Source of the DNA: Gammaproteobacteria bacterium
Lineage (GTDB): Bacteria > Pseudomonadota > Gammaproteobacteria > Enterobacterales > Alteromonadaceae
DNA length: 64,000 nucleotides
NCBI GenBank assembly: GCA_018222405.1
Contig: JAAFAI010000014.1
Span: 1-64,000 of the forward strand
Direction: 5' to 3'
This document shows, piece after piece, positions 1 to 7,988 of this stretch; the first letter of the stretch is position 1; each line of letters starts with the position of its first letter. The notes below the pieces were generated by a model. That model saw nothing but the letters and a program-made list of their open reading frames with translations. It ran no database searches and had not been told where the DNA came from. The position numbers and the translations under genes were made by a program.

Positions 1-38
1 AAAATGTGCTCAAGAGACTGGGCTGTAGTGGGCAAACT

Positions 39-2600
39 TTAATGCGGATTAGTATTACCAGACTCCTGATACAACTGAGATTCGCCCTTATAATCGATAG
101 ACACAGAATCAGGTAATTCAGTTTCTACAATATTTTCCAGATACGCCAGCGCTTCGCCCAATGAGTAATCACCCGCCAGGTTGGCCGAGATGGTAACCGA
201 GCGCATACGGTTGTAGCGATTGAGCTGCGCCGAGGTGGCCTGCTCTTTGAAGGAAAGCAGGTTATCCAGCGGGATCAGCTTGCCGGTGTAACCGGAACGA
301 ACGTAGAGGTTTTCAATACTGTTGGGGCTTCTGAATTCAGACTCTACCCCTTCCATAATCACATCGTATTCTTCACCTCGGTCGAGGAAAGTAGAAACGC
401 GGCGCTGGCCCAGCATGGTTTCCAGCGTGCGGCCCACATCACTGATTGAAACACCCAGATCAGCGGCGCGGTCGCGGTCTATCTCTATCAATAATTGCGG
501 CGAGGTCGATTTATAATCGGAGTCAATGCGAACCAGCTTAGGATTCTCCGAGGCTTTTTCGATCAGGATATCGCGCCACTCAGCGAGGTTTTCGTATGTA
601 TCGCCCTGCAACACAAATTGTACCGGCCGGTTGAAACCGCCACCGCCGATACCTGAGCGCATAATCGCAAAGGCACGCACATCCGGGATCACGTTCAGCC
701 GTTCGCTGATTTCATCCATGATTTCAAAGGAGCTGCGATCCCGCTCTTCCCAGGGCACAACGCCCACCACCACAATACCAGCCCGGCCACCCCAGCCCGG
801 TGCGCGCACCAGTACGCGGTCGAGTTCACCGGCGTCACGGTATTCCATCACAATATCTTCGACTTGTTTGAGGTTACGTGAATTACTTTCAAAACTTGCG
901 CCTTCCTGCGACTGCATGATGATAAAGAAGTTACTGCGGTCTTCCTTTGGTGTGAATTCAGCCGGAATTCGTTGCTGCAACTGATAAATTAAGGCCACTG
1001 CCACGGCCAGTAGCAACATCATCATGATGGGCTGGTGAATGGTTTTCCCGAGGCTGTTAAAGTAACCGCCTTCCAGTTTTTTGAAGCTGTTATCCAGCCA
1101 GTTGCCAAACCCGGAGCGTTCACTTTTCTTCAGCAGGATAGAGCCCAGCATGGGTGAAAGGGTAAGGGCCGTAACGCTAGAGAAAGCCACAGCCGCGGCG
1201 ATGGCCAGGGCAAACTCGGTAAACAGGCGGCCTACGTTTCCTTCCAGGAACACCAACGGCACAAACACCGAAATCAATACCAGCGTAGTAGCGACAACCG
1301 CAAAGCCAACTTCCCGGGTACCACGATATGCCGCCAGAATGGCCGGTTCACCCATTTCGATACGACGGTGAATGTTTTCCAGCACAACGATGGCGTCATC
1401 CACCACCAGACCTATCGCCAGTACCATGGCCAGCAAGGTCAGCAGGTTAATGGAGAAACCCAGCGCCAGCATCACGATAAATGCCGCAATCAGGGAAACC
1501 GGCACTGTAACGGCGGGGATCAGCGTAGCGCTCACATTACCCAGGAATAAATAAATCACCACGACCACCAGCAACATGGCAATGCCGAGAGTGTTGTATA
1601 CCTCTGAGATAGACTGCTCGATAAATACCGAGGAATCGTAGCTTGGCACTATAAAAATATTGTCTGGCAGGCTTTGTTCGATACGGGCTATTTGTTCCCG
1701 GGCCGCACGCGCTACTTCCAGCGTATTGGCCTTAGACTGCTTGATTATGCCCAGGCCAATCATGTTAACGCCATCTCCGCGAAACTCGGTTTCATCCTCC
1801 ACCGCGGTAAGCTCAACTTTAGCGATATCACCTAAACGCACCAGATAGCCGTCGGCACCTATCGCTACGGTAAGCGCCGCAAAATCTTCCGGAGTCAGGA
1901 AGCTACGCGCCACCCGTACCTCAAAATCGCGGTTTAACGATTCAACCTGACCGGCCGGTAACTCAACGTTTTCTGAGCGGATCACCGACTCTACGTCGGC
2001 CACGGTAACATCTCTGGCGGCCATAGCAGTTCTGTCGAGCCATACTTTCATGGCGTAGGTTCTGCCGCCACCAATACGCACCCGGGCAACGCCGTTAACA
2101 ATCGACAGGCGATCGACCAGATACCGCTCGGCGTAATCGGTTAGCTCCATGGTGTTGAGGTTGGTACTTCGCAGGTTAAACCACATTACCGGCTGTTCAT
2201 CGGAGTTGGACTTTGACACCTCCGGCGGATCGGCCTGATCAGGCAGGTTATTTAACGCCCGGCTAACCCTTTCCCGCACATCATTAGACGCCGCATCAAT
2301 GTCCCGCGACAGTTCAAACTCAATGGTAATATCGGAGCGCCCGTTACGGCTGGTAGAGGTGATATTTTTAATTCCCTCAATCCCGCTGATGCGGTCTTCA
2401 AGCAACTGGGTAATACGGGTTTCAACAATGTTGGCCGACGCGCCAGGATAGTTGGTATTAATGCTGACGATAGGCGGATCGATGTCCGGATATTCACGCA
2501 ACGACAACATAGAAAAAGACACGATGCCAAAAATAATCAGCAGCAGATTCACTACCGAGGCAAAAACCGGTCGCTTTACCGATACGTCTGATAACCACAT
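39..2600 (-). CDS. RND-family efflux transporter, C-terminally truncated
   Basis: Inner-membrane proton-driven efflux pump subunit of the AcrB/MexF superfamily, expected to work with the membrane fusion protein encoded just upstream. Visible parts are TM1 at residues 11-30, the first periplasmic porter domain, the TM2-TM6 block including the GLVVDDAIVVLEN helix near residue 400 whose two aspartates relay protons, and the second periplasmic domain. The frame ends at residue 853 right after YQESGN, the point where relatives enter TM8. Family members are about 1,020-1,050 residues, so TM8-TM12 are missing. The last four residues (TNPH) and the 38 bases after the stop do not look like the expected membrane helix in any frame. 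The start ATG lies 3 bases after the stop of the fusion-protein gene, so the two form an operon. Identity of the family is certain; function of this truncated copy is doubtful. Confidence 0.9.
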   Translation of the reverse strand: MWLSDVSVKRPVFASVVNLLLIIFGIVSFSMLSLREYPDIDPPIVSINTNYPGASANIVETRITQLLEDRISGIEGIKNITSTSRNGRSDITIEFELSRDIDAASNDVRERVSRALNNLPDQADPPEVSKSNSDEQPVMWFNLRSTNLNTMELTDYAERYLVDRLSIVNGVARVRIGGGRTYAMKVWLDRTAMAARDVTVADVESVIRSENVELPAGQVESLNRDFEVRVARSFLTPEDFAALTVAIGADGYLVRLGDIAKVELTAVEDETEFRGDGVNMIGLGIIKQSKANTLEVARAAREQIARIEQSLPDNIFIVPSYDSSVFIEQSISEVYNTLGIAMLLVVVVIYLFLGNVSATLIPAVTVPVSLIAAFIVMLALGFSINLLTLLAMVLAIGLVVDDAIVVLENIHRRIEMGEPAILAAYRGTREVGFAVVATTLVLISVFVPLVFLEGNVGRLFTEFALAIAAAVAFSSVTALTLSPMLGSILLKKSERSGFGNWLDNSFKKLEGGYFNSLGKTIHQPIMMMLLLAVAVALIYQLQQRIPAEFTPKEDRSNFFIIMQSQEGASFESNSRNLKQVEDIVMEYRDAGELDRVLVRAPGWGGRAGIVVVGVVPWEERDRSSFEIMDEISERLNVIPDVRAFAIMRSGIGGGGFNRPVQFVLQGDTYENLAEWRDILIEKASENPKLVRIDSDYKSTSPQLLIEIDRDRAADLGVSISDVGRTLETMLGQRRVSTFLDRGEEYDVIMEGVESEFRSPNSIENLYVRSGYTGKLIPLDNLLSFKEQATSAQLNRYNRMRSVTISANLAGDYSLGEALAYLENIVETELPDSVSIDYKGESQLYQESGNTNPH

Positions 2601-2603
2601 GAC

Positions 2604-3671
2604 TTAGCTCTCCAGCGTATCGCGATTAAGTACTCTTACCTCAGAGCCGTCGCGTACCCGCAGCGTGCCTTCAACGATAATTTGTTCGCCCGCATTCAGG
2701 CCGCTAACGATTTGCACCCAGCCAGGGCGACGCTCGCCAACCATGACCTCGCGCTCGGAGACCACGTCATTCTCAGCCACCACGTACACAAACTGCTTGT
2801 CGGCATTGGGCACCAGGGCTTCTTCCGGGATCACCAGGGTATCGAGAACCTGCTTTTCAATAGTGACTTGCATAAGCATGCCCGGGCGCAGTTCTGCCTC
2901 GGGATTGTTAATTACGGCGCGGGATAAAATAGACCGGGTAACAGGGTCGATACGCGAGTCCATAGCGACAATTTCGCCACTGAATTCGCGGCCCGGATAG
3001 GCTACCGATGTAGCCGTTACTTTCTGACCGATAGCCATACTGGCTAAATGATTCTCAGCTACGTTGAAATCCACCTTAATAACACTGATATCATCCAGCG
3101 TGGTAATTTCATCCGCGGGACGAACCAGCGAACCGACACTTACCCGGCGGATCCCAAGGCGGCCATTAAATGGCGCTTTGATTTGCAAGTCATCCAGTTG
3201 CGCATTGGCCACCGCAATTTGCGCTTCGAGGGATTTTACCAGGGCCTGCTGCTCATCCAGTAATTGTTCCGAAGCAGCACTGGTACTGGCCAGGTTTTTA
3301 ATTCGGCTCAGTTGGCGTTTTGCCTCTTCCAGACTTACCTGTAGCTGCGCCACCCGGGCGACTTCTTCTTTATTATTCAGTTGTACCAGCAGTTGACCGG
3401 CTTCGACCTTATCACCGTCGTCAAATAACACACGGGTTACCGTGTCGGCCACCTGAGCCGTAAGGGTTACGGATTCATTCGCAGTAGCGGTTCCCAGTGC
3501 ATCGATGGTAACCGGAAACAATTTATTGCTGACTTCGTAAACCTTAACCGGCGTCAGCTTTTTTGCCATCGTCTGACCGGCTTGCTCCTGAGGCCAGTTT
3601 AAAAAAGCCAGCAACCCAACCAGTAACACCAAACCTAACAACAGCGGCGACAGCTTTTTACCCAATGCCAT
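2604..3671 (-). CDS. RND efflux membrane fusion protein (periplasmic adaptor, HlyD-like)
   Basis: Periplasmic adaptor linking an RND pump to an outer-membrane channel. The product has an N-terminal hydrophobic anchor (about residues 8-25), a split lipoyl/barrel-sandwich domain on either side of a coiled-coil hairpin rich in Leu, Gln and Ala (QVSLEEAKRQLSRIKNLA region), a beta-barrel domain and a C-terminal membrane-proximal domain (PGWVQIVSGLNAGEQIIVEG). Length is normal for the family. I chose the ATG at 3671 because AGGA precedes it at 6 bases; an in-frame ATG at 3710 has no ribosome binding site. It is the first gene of the operon with the truncated transporter. No TolC-like outer-membrane factor is encoded nearby, so a shared channel elsewhere is inferred. 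Confidence 0.9.
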   Translation of the reverse strand: MALGKKLSPLLLGLVLLVGLLAFLNWPQEQAGQTMAKKLTPVKVYEVSNKLFPVTIDALGTATANESVTLTAQVADTVTRVLFDDGDKVEAGQLLVQLNNKEEVARVAQLQVSLEEAKRQLSRIKNLASTSAASEQLLDEQQALVKSLEAQIAVANAQLDDLQIKAPFNGRLGIRRVSVGSLVRPADEITTLDDISVIKVDFNVAENHLASMAIGQKVTATSVAYPGREFSGEIVAMDSRIDPVTRSILSRAVINNPEAELRPGMLMQVTIEKQVLDTLVIPEEALVPNADKQFVYVVAENDVVSEREVMVGERRPGWVQIVSGLNAGEQIIVEGTLRVRDGSEVRVLNRDTLES

Positions 3672-3736
3672 AATCAATCCTGCTATACTGGTACCCAGGA
3701 TTATTGTCATCAGCGGGCACCGGAACTTAATAATAA

Positions 3737-4294
3737 ATGTTAACCAACGGCTTAATTTTACCCGATAACCTCAGCAAGGGAGCGCGTTTAACAGCAATAA
3801 TCTGTGTTTTAACGTTTTTCGGTTGCCAACCCCTGCCCCCGTCTGCACCGAGCTGCAGAATTTCTGAAAATGCCAGCCCGTTGCCCTCCTCACTCGAAGC
3901 TAGTGCTGCGGCATGTCTTATTCGTATAGATAACAGCGTGTTGATGGTCAGGCACCGTTTATCGGGTAAGCTGGATTTCCCGGCTGGCGGCCTACAGGAC
4001 GATGAAAGTCTGCGTTGCACTGCACACCGGGAAACCTGGGAAGAAACAGGGTTTAACCTTGAAGTAGGCAAGCTGCTTACCTATTCCTCCTCAGGAATGC
4101 CAGTATTTCATTGCACAGGCGATGCTTCCATGACGGCGCTGGCCGAGCAGGTGCCAGCTCCAGACTGGGCTAAAATAGAGGTAACCGGGCTGATTCGGGT
4201 AAACCCATTTGAGATAACAGACGAAGCATTAAGGTTTAATGATGATCTGATCCCGCTCCGTGATGCGTTTGTACAGGCAGGAGAAGAAAATTAG
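3737..4294 (+). CDS. Exported NUDIX hydrolase
   Basis: Hydrolase of nucleoside diphosphate-linked compounds by family. The NUDIX box is visible around residues 85-107: G-x5-E-x7-RE-x2-EE-x-G with the segment RETWEETGF. The catalytic domain starts only near residue 55 (ASAAACLIRIDNSVLMVRHR). Ahead of it lies a hydrophobic stretch ending in FFGC, which looks like a signal or lipoprotein signal although the lipobox is not canonical. That would place a normally cytoplasmic enzyme in the periplasm; some related gammaproteobacterial NUDIX proteins are fused to a PAP2 phosphatase, which is absent here. The gene is divergent from the efflux operon with only about 65 bases between starts. Start-site support is weak because no clear ribosome binding site is seen. 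The substrate cannot be named. Confidence 0.8.
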   Translation: MLTNGLILPDNLSKGARLTAIICVLTFFGCQPLPPSAPSCRISENASPLPSSLEASAAACLIRIDNSVLMVRHRLSGKLDFPAGGLQDDESLRCTAHRETWEETGFNLEVGKLLTYSSSGMPVFHCTGDASMTALAEQVPAPDWAKIEVTGLIRVNPFEITDEALRFNDDLIPLRDAFVQAGEEN

Positions 4295-4418
4295 CCAGCC
4301 GGTTGTTGCTTTATTGCGCTGGCTCAAGTTAATGCCACACTGTGATTTTGCATTTCATACAGGCGTTGTATGGTAACACCACCACACAATCAGACCTGAT
4401 TGAACAAAGGAGAATGTT

Positions 4419-6179
4419 ATGCCGGCATACACCCCGCCACTCGCTGATTTTACGTTTCTGGTGAAAGACTGGTTGAAAATTGACGCACTTTATCAGTCAT
4501 TAGGACTGGAAGAATTCGATGCGGAACTGGCACTGGAGGTTATAGAGCAAGGCGGTAAATTTGCTACTGATGTGGTCGCGCCGCTCAACCGTGAGGGCGA
4601 CGAACAAGGTTGTAAGCTTAGCAATGGTCAGGTGGTAACCCCTGATGGCTTTGCTGCGGCCTATCAAAGTTATGTGGATAACGGCTGGAATGCCATGCTC
4701 GGCGATATTGAGTATGGTGGCCAGGGACTCCCTTATTCCATGGCCGTGCCGGTACATGAAATGCTGAATTCGGCCAACCTTAGCTGGCGGTTAACCACCA
4801 TGCTTACCGAAAGTGCTGTGCTTGCCGTCACCAAACATGCTTCTGATGAACTCAAAGCACAATATCTGGAAAAGCTGGTCAGCGGCCAGTGGACCGGCAC
4901 CATGAACCTCACCGAACCCCAGGCTGGTAGCGATCTGAGCCTGCTGTCGACCAAAGCAGAGCCCAATGGTGACGGCAGTTACAAGATAACCGGAAGTAAA
5001 ATTTTCATCACCGCCGGCGATCATGACTGGACTGAAAATATCGTGCACATGGTGCTGGCACGCTTACCGGATGCGCCGGCGGGTGTTAAAGGCATCAGCC
5101 TGTTTCTGGTCCCTAAATTTCTGCTCGACGACAACGGCAATCCGGGCGAGCGTAATGCCCTGGCACCCAGTGCGCTGGAAAAGAAAATGGGTATTAAAGC
5201 CAGTCCCACCTGCGTAATGAATTTTGATGGCGCTAAAGGCTGGCTGGTTGGCGAGCCGCACTGCGGTCTGGCTTGCATGTTTACCATGATGAATGATGCC
5301 CGTTTTCAGGTGGGGCTTGAGGGGCTGGGCGCTTCAGAGGCCTCTTTTCAGGGCGCATTAACTTATGCACGGGAACGGCTTCAATCCCGTGCACCACAAG
5401 GCGTACAACAACCGGATGACAAAGCAGATGCAATTGTTTATCAACCCGACATTGCCCGGATGCTGCTTACCCAAAAAGCATTAACCGAAGGTAACCGGGC
5501 TCTGGCAATGCTGTATGCCAAATATATGGATATAGTGCATAACTCAAGTGGCGAAACGCATGACCATGCTGAGGCCATCCTGCAATTTCTCACGCCTATT
5601 TGTAAAGCCTTTATGACCGATACCGGGTTAGAGTCCACCAGCCTGGGCATTCAGATATTCGGCGGCCATGGCTATATTCGCGAATGGGGTATGGAACAAC
5701 TCATGCGTGATGTGCGCATTGCCATGCTCTATGAGGGCACCAACGGTATTCAGTCGCTCGACCTGATTGGCCGCAAACTCACCCGCGACCGGGGCGACAT
5801 GCTGGGTGCTACACGTAACGCTTTTGCCGAGTTAGTGGCCGGCATGGCCAGCGGCGAAGCCCAGCAGCAAGCATCGGCTTTACTGGACGAGTGGTATCAG
5901 ACCTCGTTACAGGTAAAAGCGTTTTCGGCGGTGGATGCTGCCGGTGGTGCCTGTGATTATCTGGCCTACAGCGGTTACTGCCTGCTTGGCGTTTTATGGT
6001 ATTCCATGGCAGATAGTGCGGCACAAGGCGATAACCCGGTGCTGGCCGCAGGCAAACAAAAAACCTGTGACTTTTATATACAGCGTCTGTTGCCACGAAG
6101 CGCTGCTCATAAAGCTGCGCTGTTAGCCTCTGCAGACACCTTACTGGCCGTTGAGGGCAGTGAGTTCGATTATCTGTAA
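4419..6179 (+). CDS. Acyl-CoA dehydrogenase, long form (DmdC-like)
   Basis: FAD-dependent alpha,beta-dehydrogenation of an acyl-CoA thioester. The 586-residue length and opening (PLADFTFLVKDW) match the long acyl-CoA dehydrogenase subfamily that includes the methylmercaptopropionyl-CoA dehydrogenase DmdC and other FadE-like enzymes with an extra C-terminal domain. Visible are the FAD-contact segment MNLTEPQAGSDLS near residue 165, the SKIFITAGDH segment, and MLYEGTNGIQ near residue 437 with the presumed catalytic base Glu. AGGAG sits 6 bases before the ATG. The gene stands alone between NUDIX and a structured intergenic region. No DmdA, DmdB or DmdD partner is in the window, so a DMSP role cannot be claimed; general fatty-acyl-CoA oxidation is equally possible. 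Confidence 0.88.
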   Translation: MPAYTPPLADFTFLVKDWLKIDALYQSLGLEEFDAELALEVIEQGGKFATDVVAPLNREGDEQGCKLSNGQVVTPDGFAAAYQSYVDNGWNAMLGDIEYGGQGLPYSMAVPVHEMLNSANLSWRLTTMLTESAVLAVTKHASDELKAQYLEKLVSGQWTGTMNLTEPQAGSDLSLLSTKAEPNGDGSYKITGSKIFITAGDHDWTENIVHMVLARLPDAPAGVKGISLFLVPKFLLDDNGNPGERNALAPSALEKKMGIKASPTCVMNFDGAKGWLVGEPHCGLACMFTMMNDARFQVGLEGLGASEASFQGALTYARERLQSRAPQGVQQPDDKADAIVYQPDIARMLLTQKALTEGNRALAMLYAKYMDIVHNSSGETHDHAEAILQFLTPICKAFMTDTGLESTSLGIQIFGGHGYIREWGMEQLMRDVRIAMLYEGTNGIQSLDLIGRKLTRDRGDMLGATRNAFAELVAGMASGEAQQQASALLDEWYQTSLQVKAFSAVDAAGGACDYLAYSGYCLLGVLWYSMADSAAQGDNPVLAAGKQKTCDFYIQRLLPRSAAHKAALLASADTLLAVEGSEFDYL

Positions 6180-6200
6180 GCCTGCTTAAGACTAGTAAAG

Positions 6201-6227
6201 AACCCACCTTCTAAAGGAGGTGGGTTT
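6201..6227. terminator. Hairpin with T-rich 3' side after the acyl-CoA dehydrogenase gene
   Basis: Arms AACCCACCT and AGGTGGGTT enclose an 8-base loop, followed by TGCATTT. It begins 22 bases after the stop codon and could terminate the upstream gene. The T tract is poor. Its shape also resembles the subterminal hairpins of IS200/IS605-type elements, with a similar hairpin at 6574-6597. Confidence 0.5.
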
Positions 6228-6297
6228 GCATTTCCCCCAAAAAAGTGGCTCGGTTTACATCGAAGAAAGGACAAAAATTGTGCCCTTCTTCAGTGTT

Positions 6298-6416
6298 GTC
6301 ATCGTCCCTGGCATACATAACAAACTAGAAGAATCATCATGGATGAAGATTCAGTCGATGCGGCACATGGATGTGCCGTCATTGGCGGTCTAGTTTGTTC
6401 TGCCTGGGACGATGAC
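6298..6416. repeat. 119-bp nested inverted repeat (MITE-like or structured RNA)
   Basis: The ends are GTCATCGTCCC (6298-6308) and GGGACGATGAC (6406-6416), extended by TGGCA/TGCCT and then by AACAAACTAGA (6319-6329) against TCTAGTTTGTT (6389-6399). Inside are two smaller hairpins: an imperfect one around 6331-6352 (GAATC/GATTC arms with a TCAT-GG-ATGA tip) and a perfect one at 6361-6378 (CGGCACAT-GG-ATGTGCCG). The whole would fold as a three-way junction on either strand. No reading frame of note is contained. A miniature inverted-repeat element or a structured RNA are both possible. Confidence 0.7.
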
Positions 6417-6419
6417 GCT

Positions 6420-6573
6420 TTTCACTGATAAGGGCTGCGGGGAGTCCTGAGTGGTTCACGGTCACCGGGTCGCACAACACCCTCTGGTCGGCGTCGGCGA
6501 CTCCGACAACAATCTATAAACACCTTTCTTTGCCAGCTTATTTCTATGCGGGCAATCCCATGCCTCGAATGAT
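6420..6573. other. GC-rich gene-free stretch with long-range complementarity
   Basis: This stretch between the inverted repeat and the hairpin at 6574-6597 holds several complementary pairs: GTCGG/CCGAC in a short hairpin around 6491-6507, and GGAGTC (6441-6446) against GACTCC (6499-6504). The open frame on the minus strand over 6422-6643 has no recognisable family and a biased Arg/Pro composition. The layout recalls the guide-RNA scaffold next to the right end of TnpB-type elements, but no transposase or TnpB coding sequence is present. That reading is speculative. Confidence 0.3.
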
Positions 6574-6597
6574 AACCACTTACTTTAGTAGGTGGTT
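6574..6597. repeat. Hairpin similar to that at 6201-6227
   Basis: Arms AACCACTTAC and GTAGGTGGTT (one T-G wobble) enclose TTTA. It resembles the hairpin at 6201-6227 in stem sequence, size and TTTA/TAAA loop, and together they bracket the structured region. Such a pair fits the ends of a decayed IS200/IS605-like element or PATE, though no flanking target or transposase confirms it. Confidence 0.45.
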
Positions 6598-6602
6598 TAG
6601 GG

Positions 6603-6636
6603 CCGAAAATAAAAAAGGCCGCTGTAAACGGCCTTT
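6603..6636 (-). terminator. Rho-independent terminator of the DUF3016 gene
   Basis: Read on the minus strand: AAAGGCCG, a 7-base loop and CGGCCTTT (6614-6636), followed by a long T-rich run. It starts 8 bases after the stop of the minus-strand gene ending at 6644. Confidence 0.85.
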
Positions 6637-6643
6637 CTAACAA

Positions 6644-7180
6644 TTAGTTTTTCGCGATAGTATCTTCAAATTCATCATCAAACCAACGTTTGATCATGTC
6701 TTTTTCATAGCGAAACTGGTCGCTGCTGCGGGCGCGGCTTATACGATTCATAAAAGCCATTTCTTTAATTTTTACGTCGGCAGACTTCACCACTTTGTCG
6801 CCTTCTTTCAACTGGTAACTAAACTCCATCCGCGGAATATACACCGTATCGATAATACGGATATCGAAAGCTCCCGCGCGCATGGTTGGCCAGACTTCCC
6901 CGGCTAAATCCAGGTCGGTCACGGTTACCTCAAGCGTCTGGCCTGCCGGCAAGGCTTCAGCCAGTTTATTAAAGTATTCATCCAGCGACTTAAATACGCG
7001 GTTACGAAAACTCTTACGCGATTCGTTACTTGGTCTGACATCGGTATATGACTTGGGGTCTTGCCAGGTAATTTCGGCCTTCGTCTCTGCCGCTTCAGCA
7101 GTGCTTTTTTGGGCCAGAGTGGCGCCAGAAAATACCATGAGCGCAGGTACCATTAACCACGACGCTTTTACATTTCGCAT
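6644..7180 (-). CDS. DUF3016 domain protein, exported
   Basis: Conserved protein of unknown function matching the DUF3016 family by its opening after the signal (ITWQDPKSYTDVRPSNESRK) and its later TDLDLAGEVWP and IDTVYIPRMEFSY segments. An N-terminal signal peptide of about 23 residues ends at ALA-type residues (FSGATLAQ), so the mature protein is periplasmic or envelope-associated. The start ATG follows a GGGGGGA stretch that can pair with 16S rRNA. It is a single-gene transcription unit closed by a strong terminator. I know of no established biochemical role for the family. Confidence 0.85.
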   Translation of the reverse strand: MRNVKASWLMVPALMVFSGATLAQKSTAEAAETKAEITWQDPKSYTDVRPSNESRKSFRNRVFKSLDEYFNKLAEALPAGQTLEVTVTDLDLAGEVWPTMRAGAFDIRIIDTVYIPRMEFSYQLKEGDKVVKSADVKIKEMAFMNRISRARSSDQFRYEKDMIKRWFDDEFEDTIAKN

Positions 7181-7328
7181 TGTAGGATCCCCCCGAAGGT
7201 TTGATTCGAAGCCCGAGTATATACGTACTCACTTAACCATTAGAACAACAAAACACCAAAAAGTTTAACGGTTTATCGCATCTTTGAGCTTATCAGTCCT
7301 CACCTGAACCGGGGATGAACAGGAGCAA

Positions 7329-7703
7329 TCAGCTATTTTGCGTATCGGTATTCAACACCGGTGAACGGCGAATCTCAGAGCAAAACGTGTGAAGTGTCAC
7401 GCCGTGGATATACGGATTTCTATCTGTATTTTCACAATAAGCATCGTAAAATTGCAGCGTTCTGACCCGTGAGGACAGTACGGTATCGAGATAATCTTTC
7501 TGATAAGGACGCATTGCCGAGTACTGCATTGCCAGGCTGTCTTTAATTTCAGCCAGCTGCTGGCGCTCTTCACGCGTAGCGATCTCCTCCATCCAGTCAC
7601 TCAGCGTAGCCTGAACGTCAGAAAATAAATACTGAACAAACGGTAGCTGTAATACCACTACCAAAATAGCGATTTCAATGATGACAGCGATTGAACGAAA
7701 CAT
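7329..7703 (-). CDS. Small membrane-anchored protein of unknown function
   Basis: A 124-residue protein with one N-terminal hydrophobic segment (residues 5-28, IAVIIEIAILVVVLQLPFV) followed by a charged, helical soluble part (MEEIATREERQQLAEIKDS) and two cysteines (residues about 90 and 108). The single helix suggests an inner-membrane anchor with the rest in the periplasm or cytoplasm. GGAGAAG precedes the ATG by 8 bases, which supports it as a real gene. I do not recognise the family. Its neighbours (DUF3016 protein, divergent ccoG) give no clear functional hint. Confidence 0.65.
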   Translation of the reverse strand: MFRSIAVIIEIAILVVVLQLPFVQYLFSDVQATLSDWMEEIATREERQQLAEIKDSLAMQYSAMRPYQKDYLDTVLSSRVRTLQFYDAYCENTDRNPYIHGVTLHTFCSEIRRSPVLNTDTQNS

Positions 7704-7908
7704 GCTTTATACTTCTCCCAAACTAGTGAGCCAAGTTTATCCCACGTGTAACCATTTAATAAGGTACGTGTTTTATACGTAGTTATTAAGAGTTATAGCT
7801 GTTCAGGATAGTTCATTTTTTCGCCTTACCCGTTTGTCGCTGCCCTGCCACCAAGTGTGTACACCTAAAAAATACGTTACACTGTCACCGCGGCGAATCA
7901 GACTGCGA

Positions 7909-7949
7909 TTGATCTATATTAAGTAAAATTAATATATGACAGGTATACT
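7909..7949 (+). promoter_or_regulatory. FNR-type class II promoter of ccoG
   Basis: TTGATCTATATTAA at 7909-7922 matches the FNR consensus TTGAT-N4-ATCAA at 9 of 10 positions. A -10 hexamer TATACT lies at 7944-7949, predicting transcription start near 7956-7957. The FNR-like site is then centred about 41 bases upstream, the geometry of FNR-activated class II promoters. The remaining part of 7704-7908 shows nothing further. Confidence 0.65.
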
Positions 7950-7988
7950 GCTGCCGTAATCATGTTTAGCTTCAATGAAGGTAGTCCC

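Noticed and set aside
4419-6179. DMSP demethylation (dmd) cluster
   Set aside because: The enzyme is DmdC-like, but no other dmd gene is present; a general acyl-CoA dehydrogenase is safer.
6298-6416. Integron attC site
   Set aside because: Size and internal folding are similar, but the required GTTRRRY and RYYYAAC core boxes are not present in the right places and no integrase gene is nearby.
6422-6643. Minus-strand frame of 73 codons in the structured block
   Set aside because: No ribosome binding site, no family, odd Arg/Pro composition and a position inside hairpin sequence. More likely non-coding.
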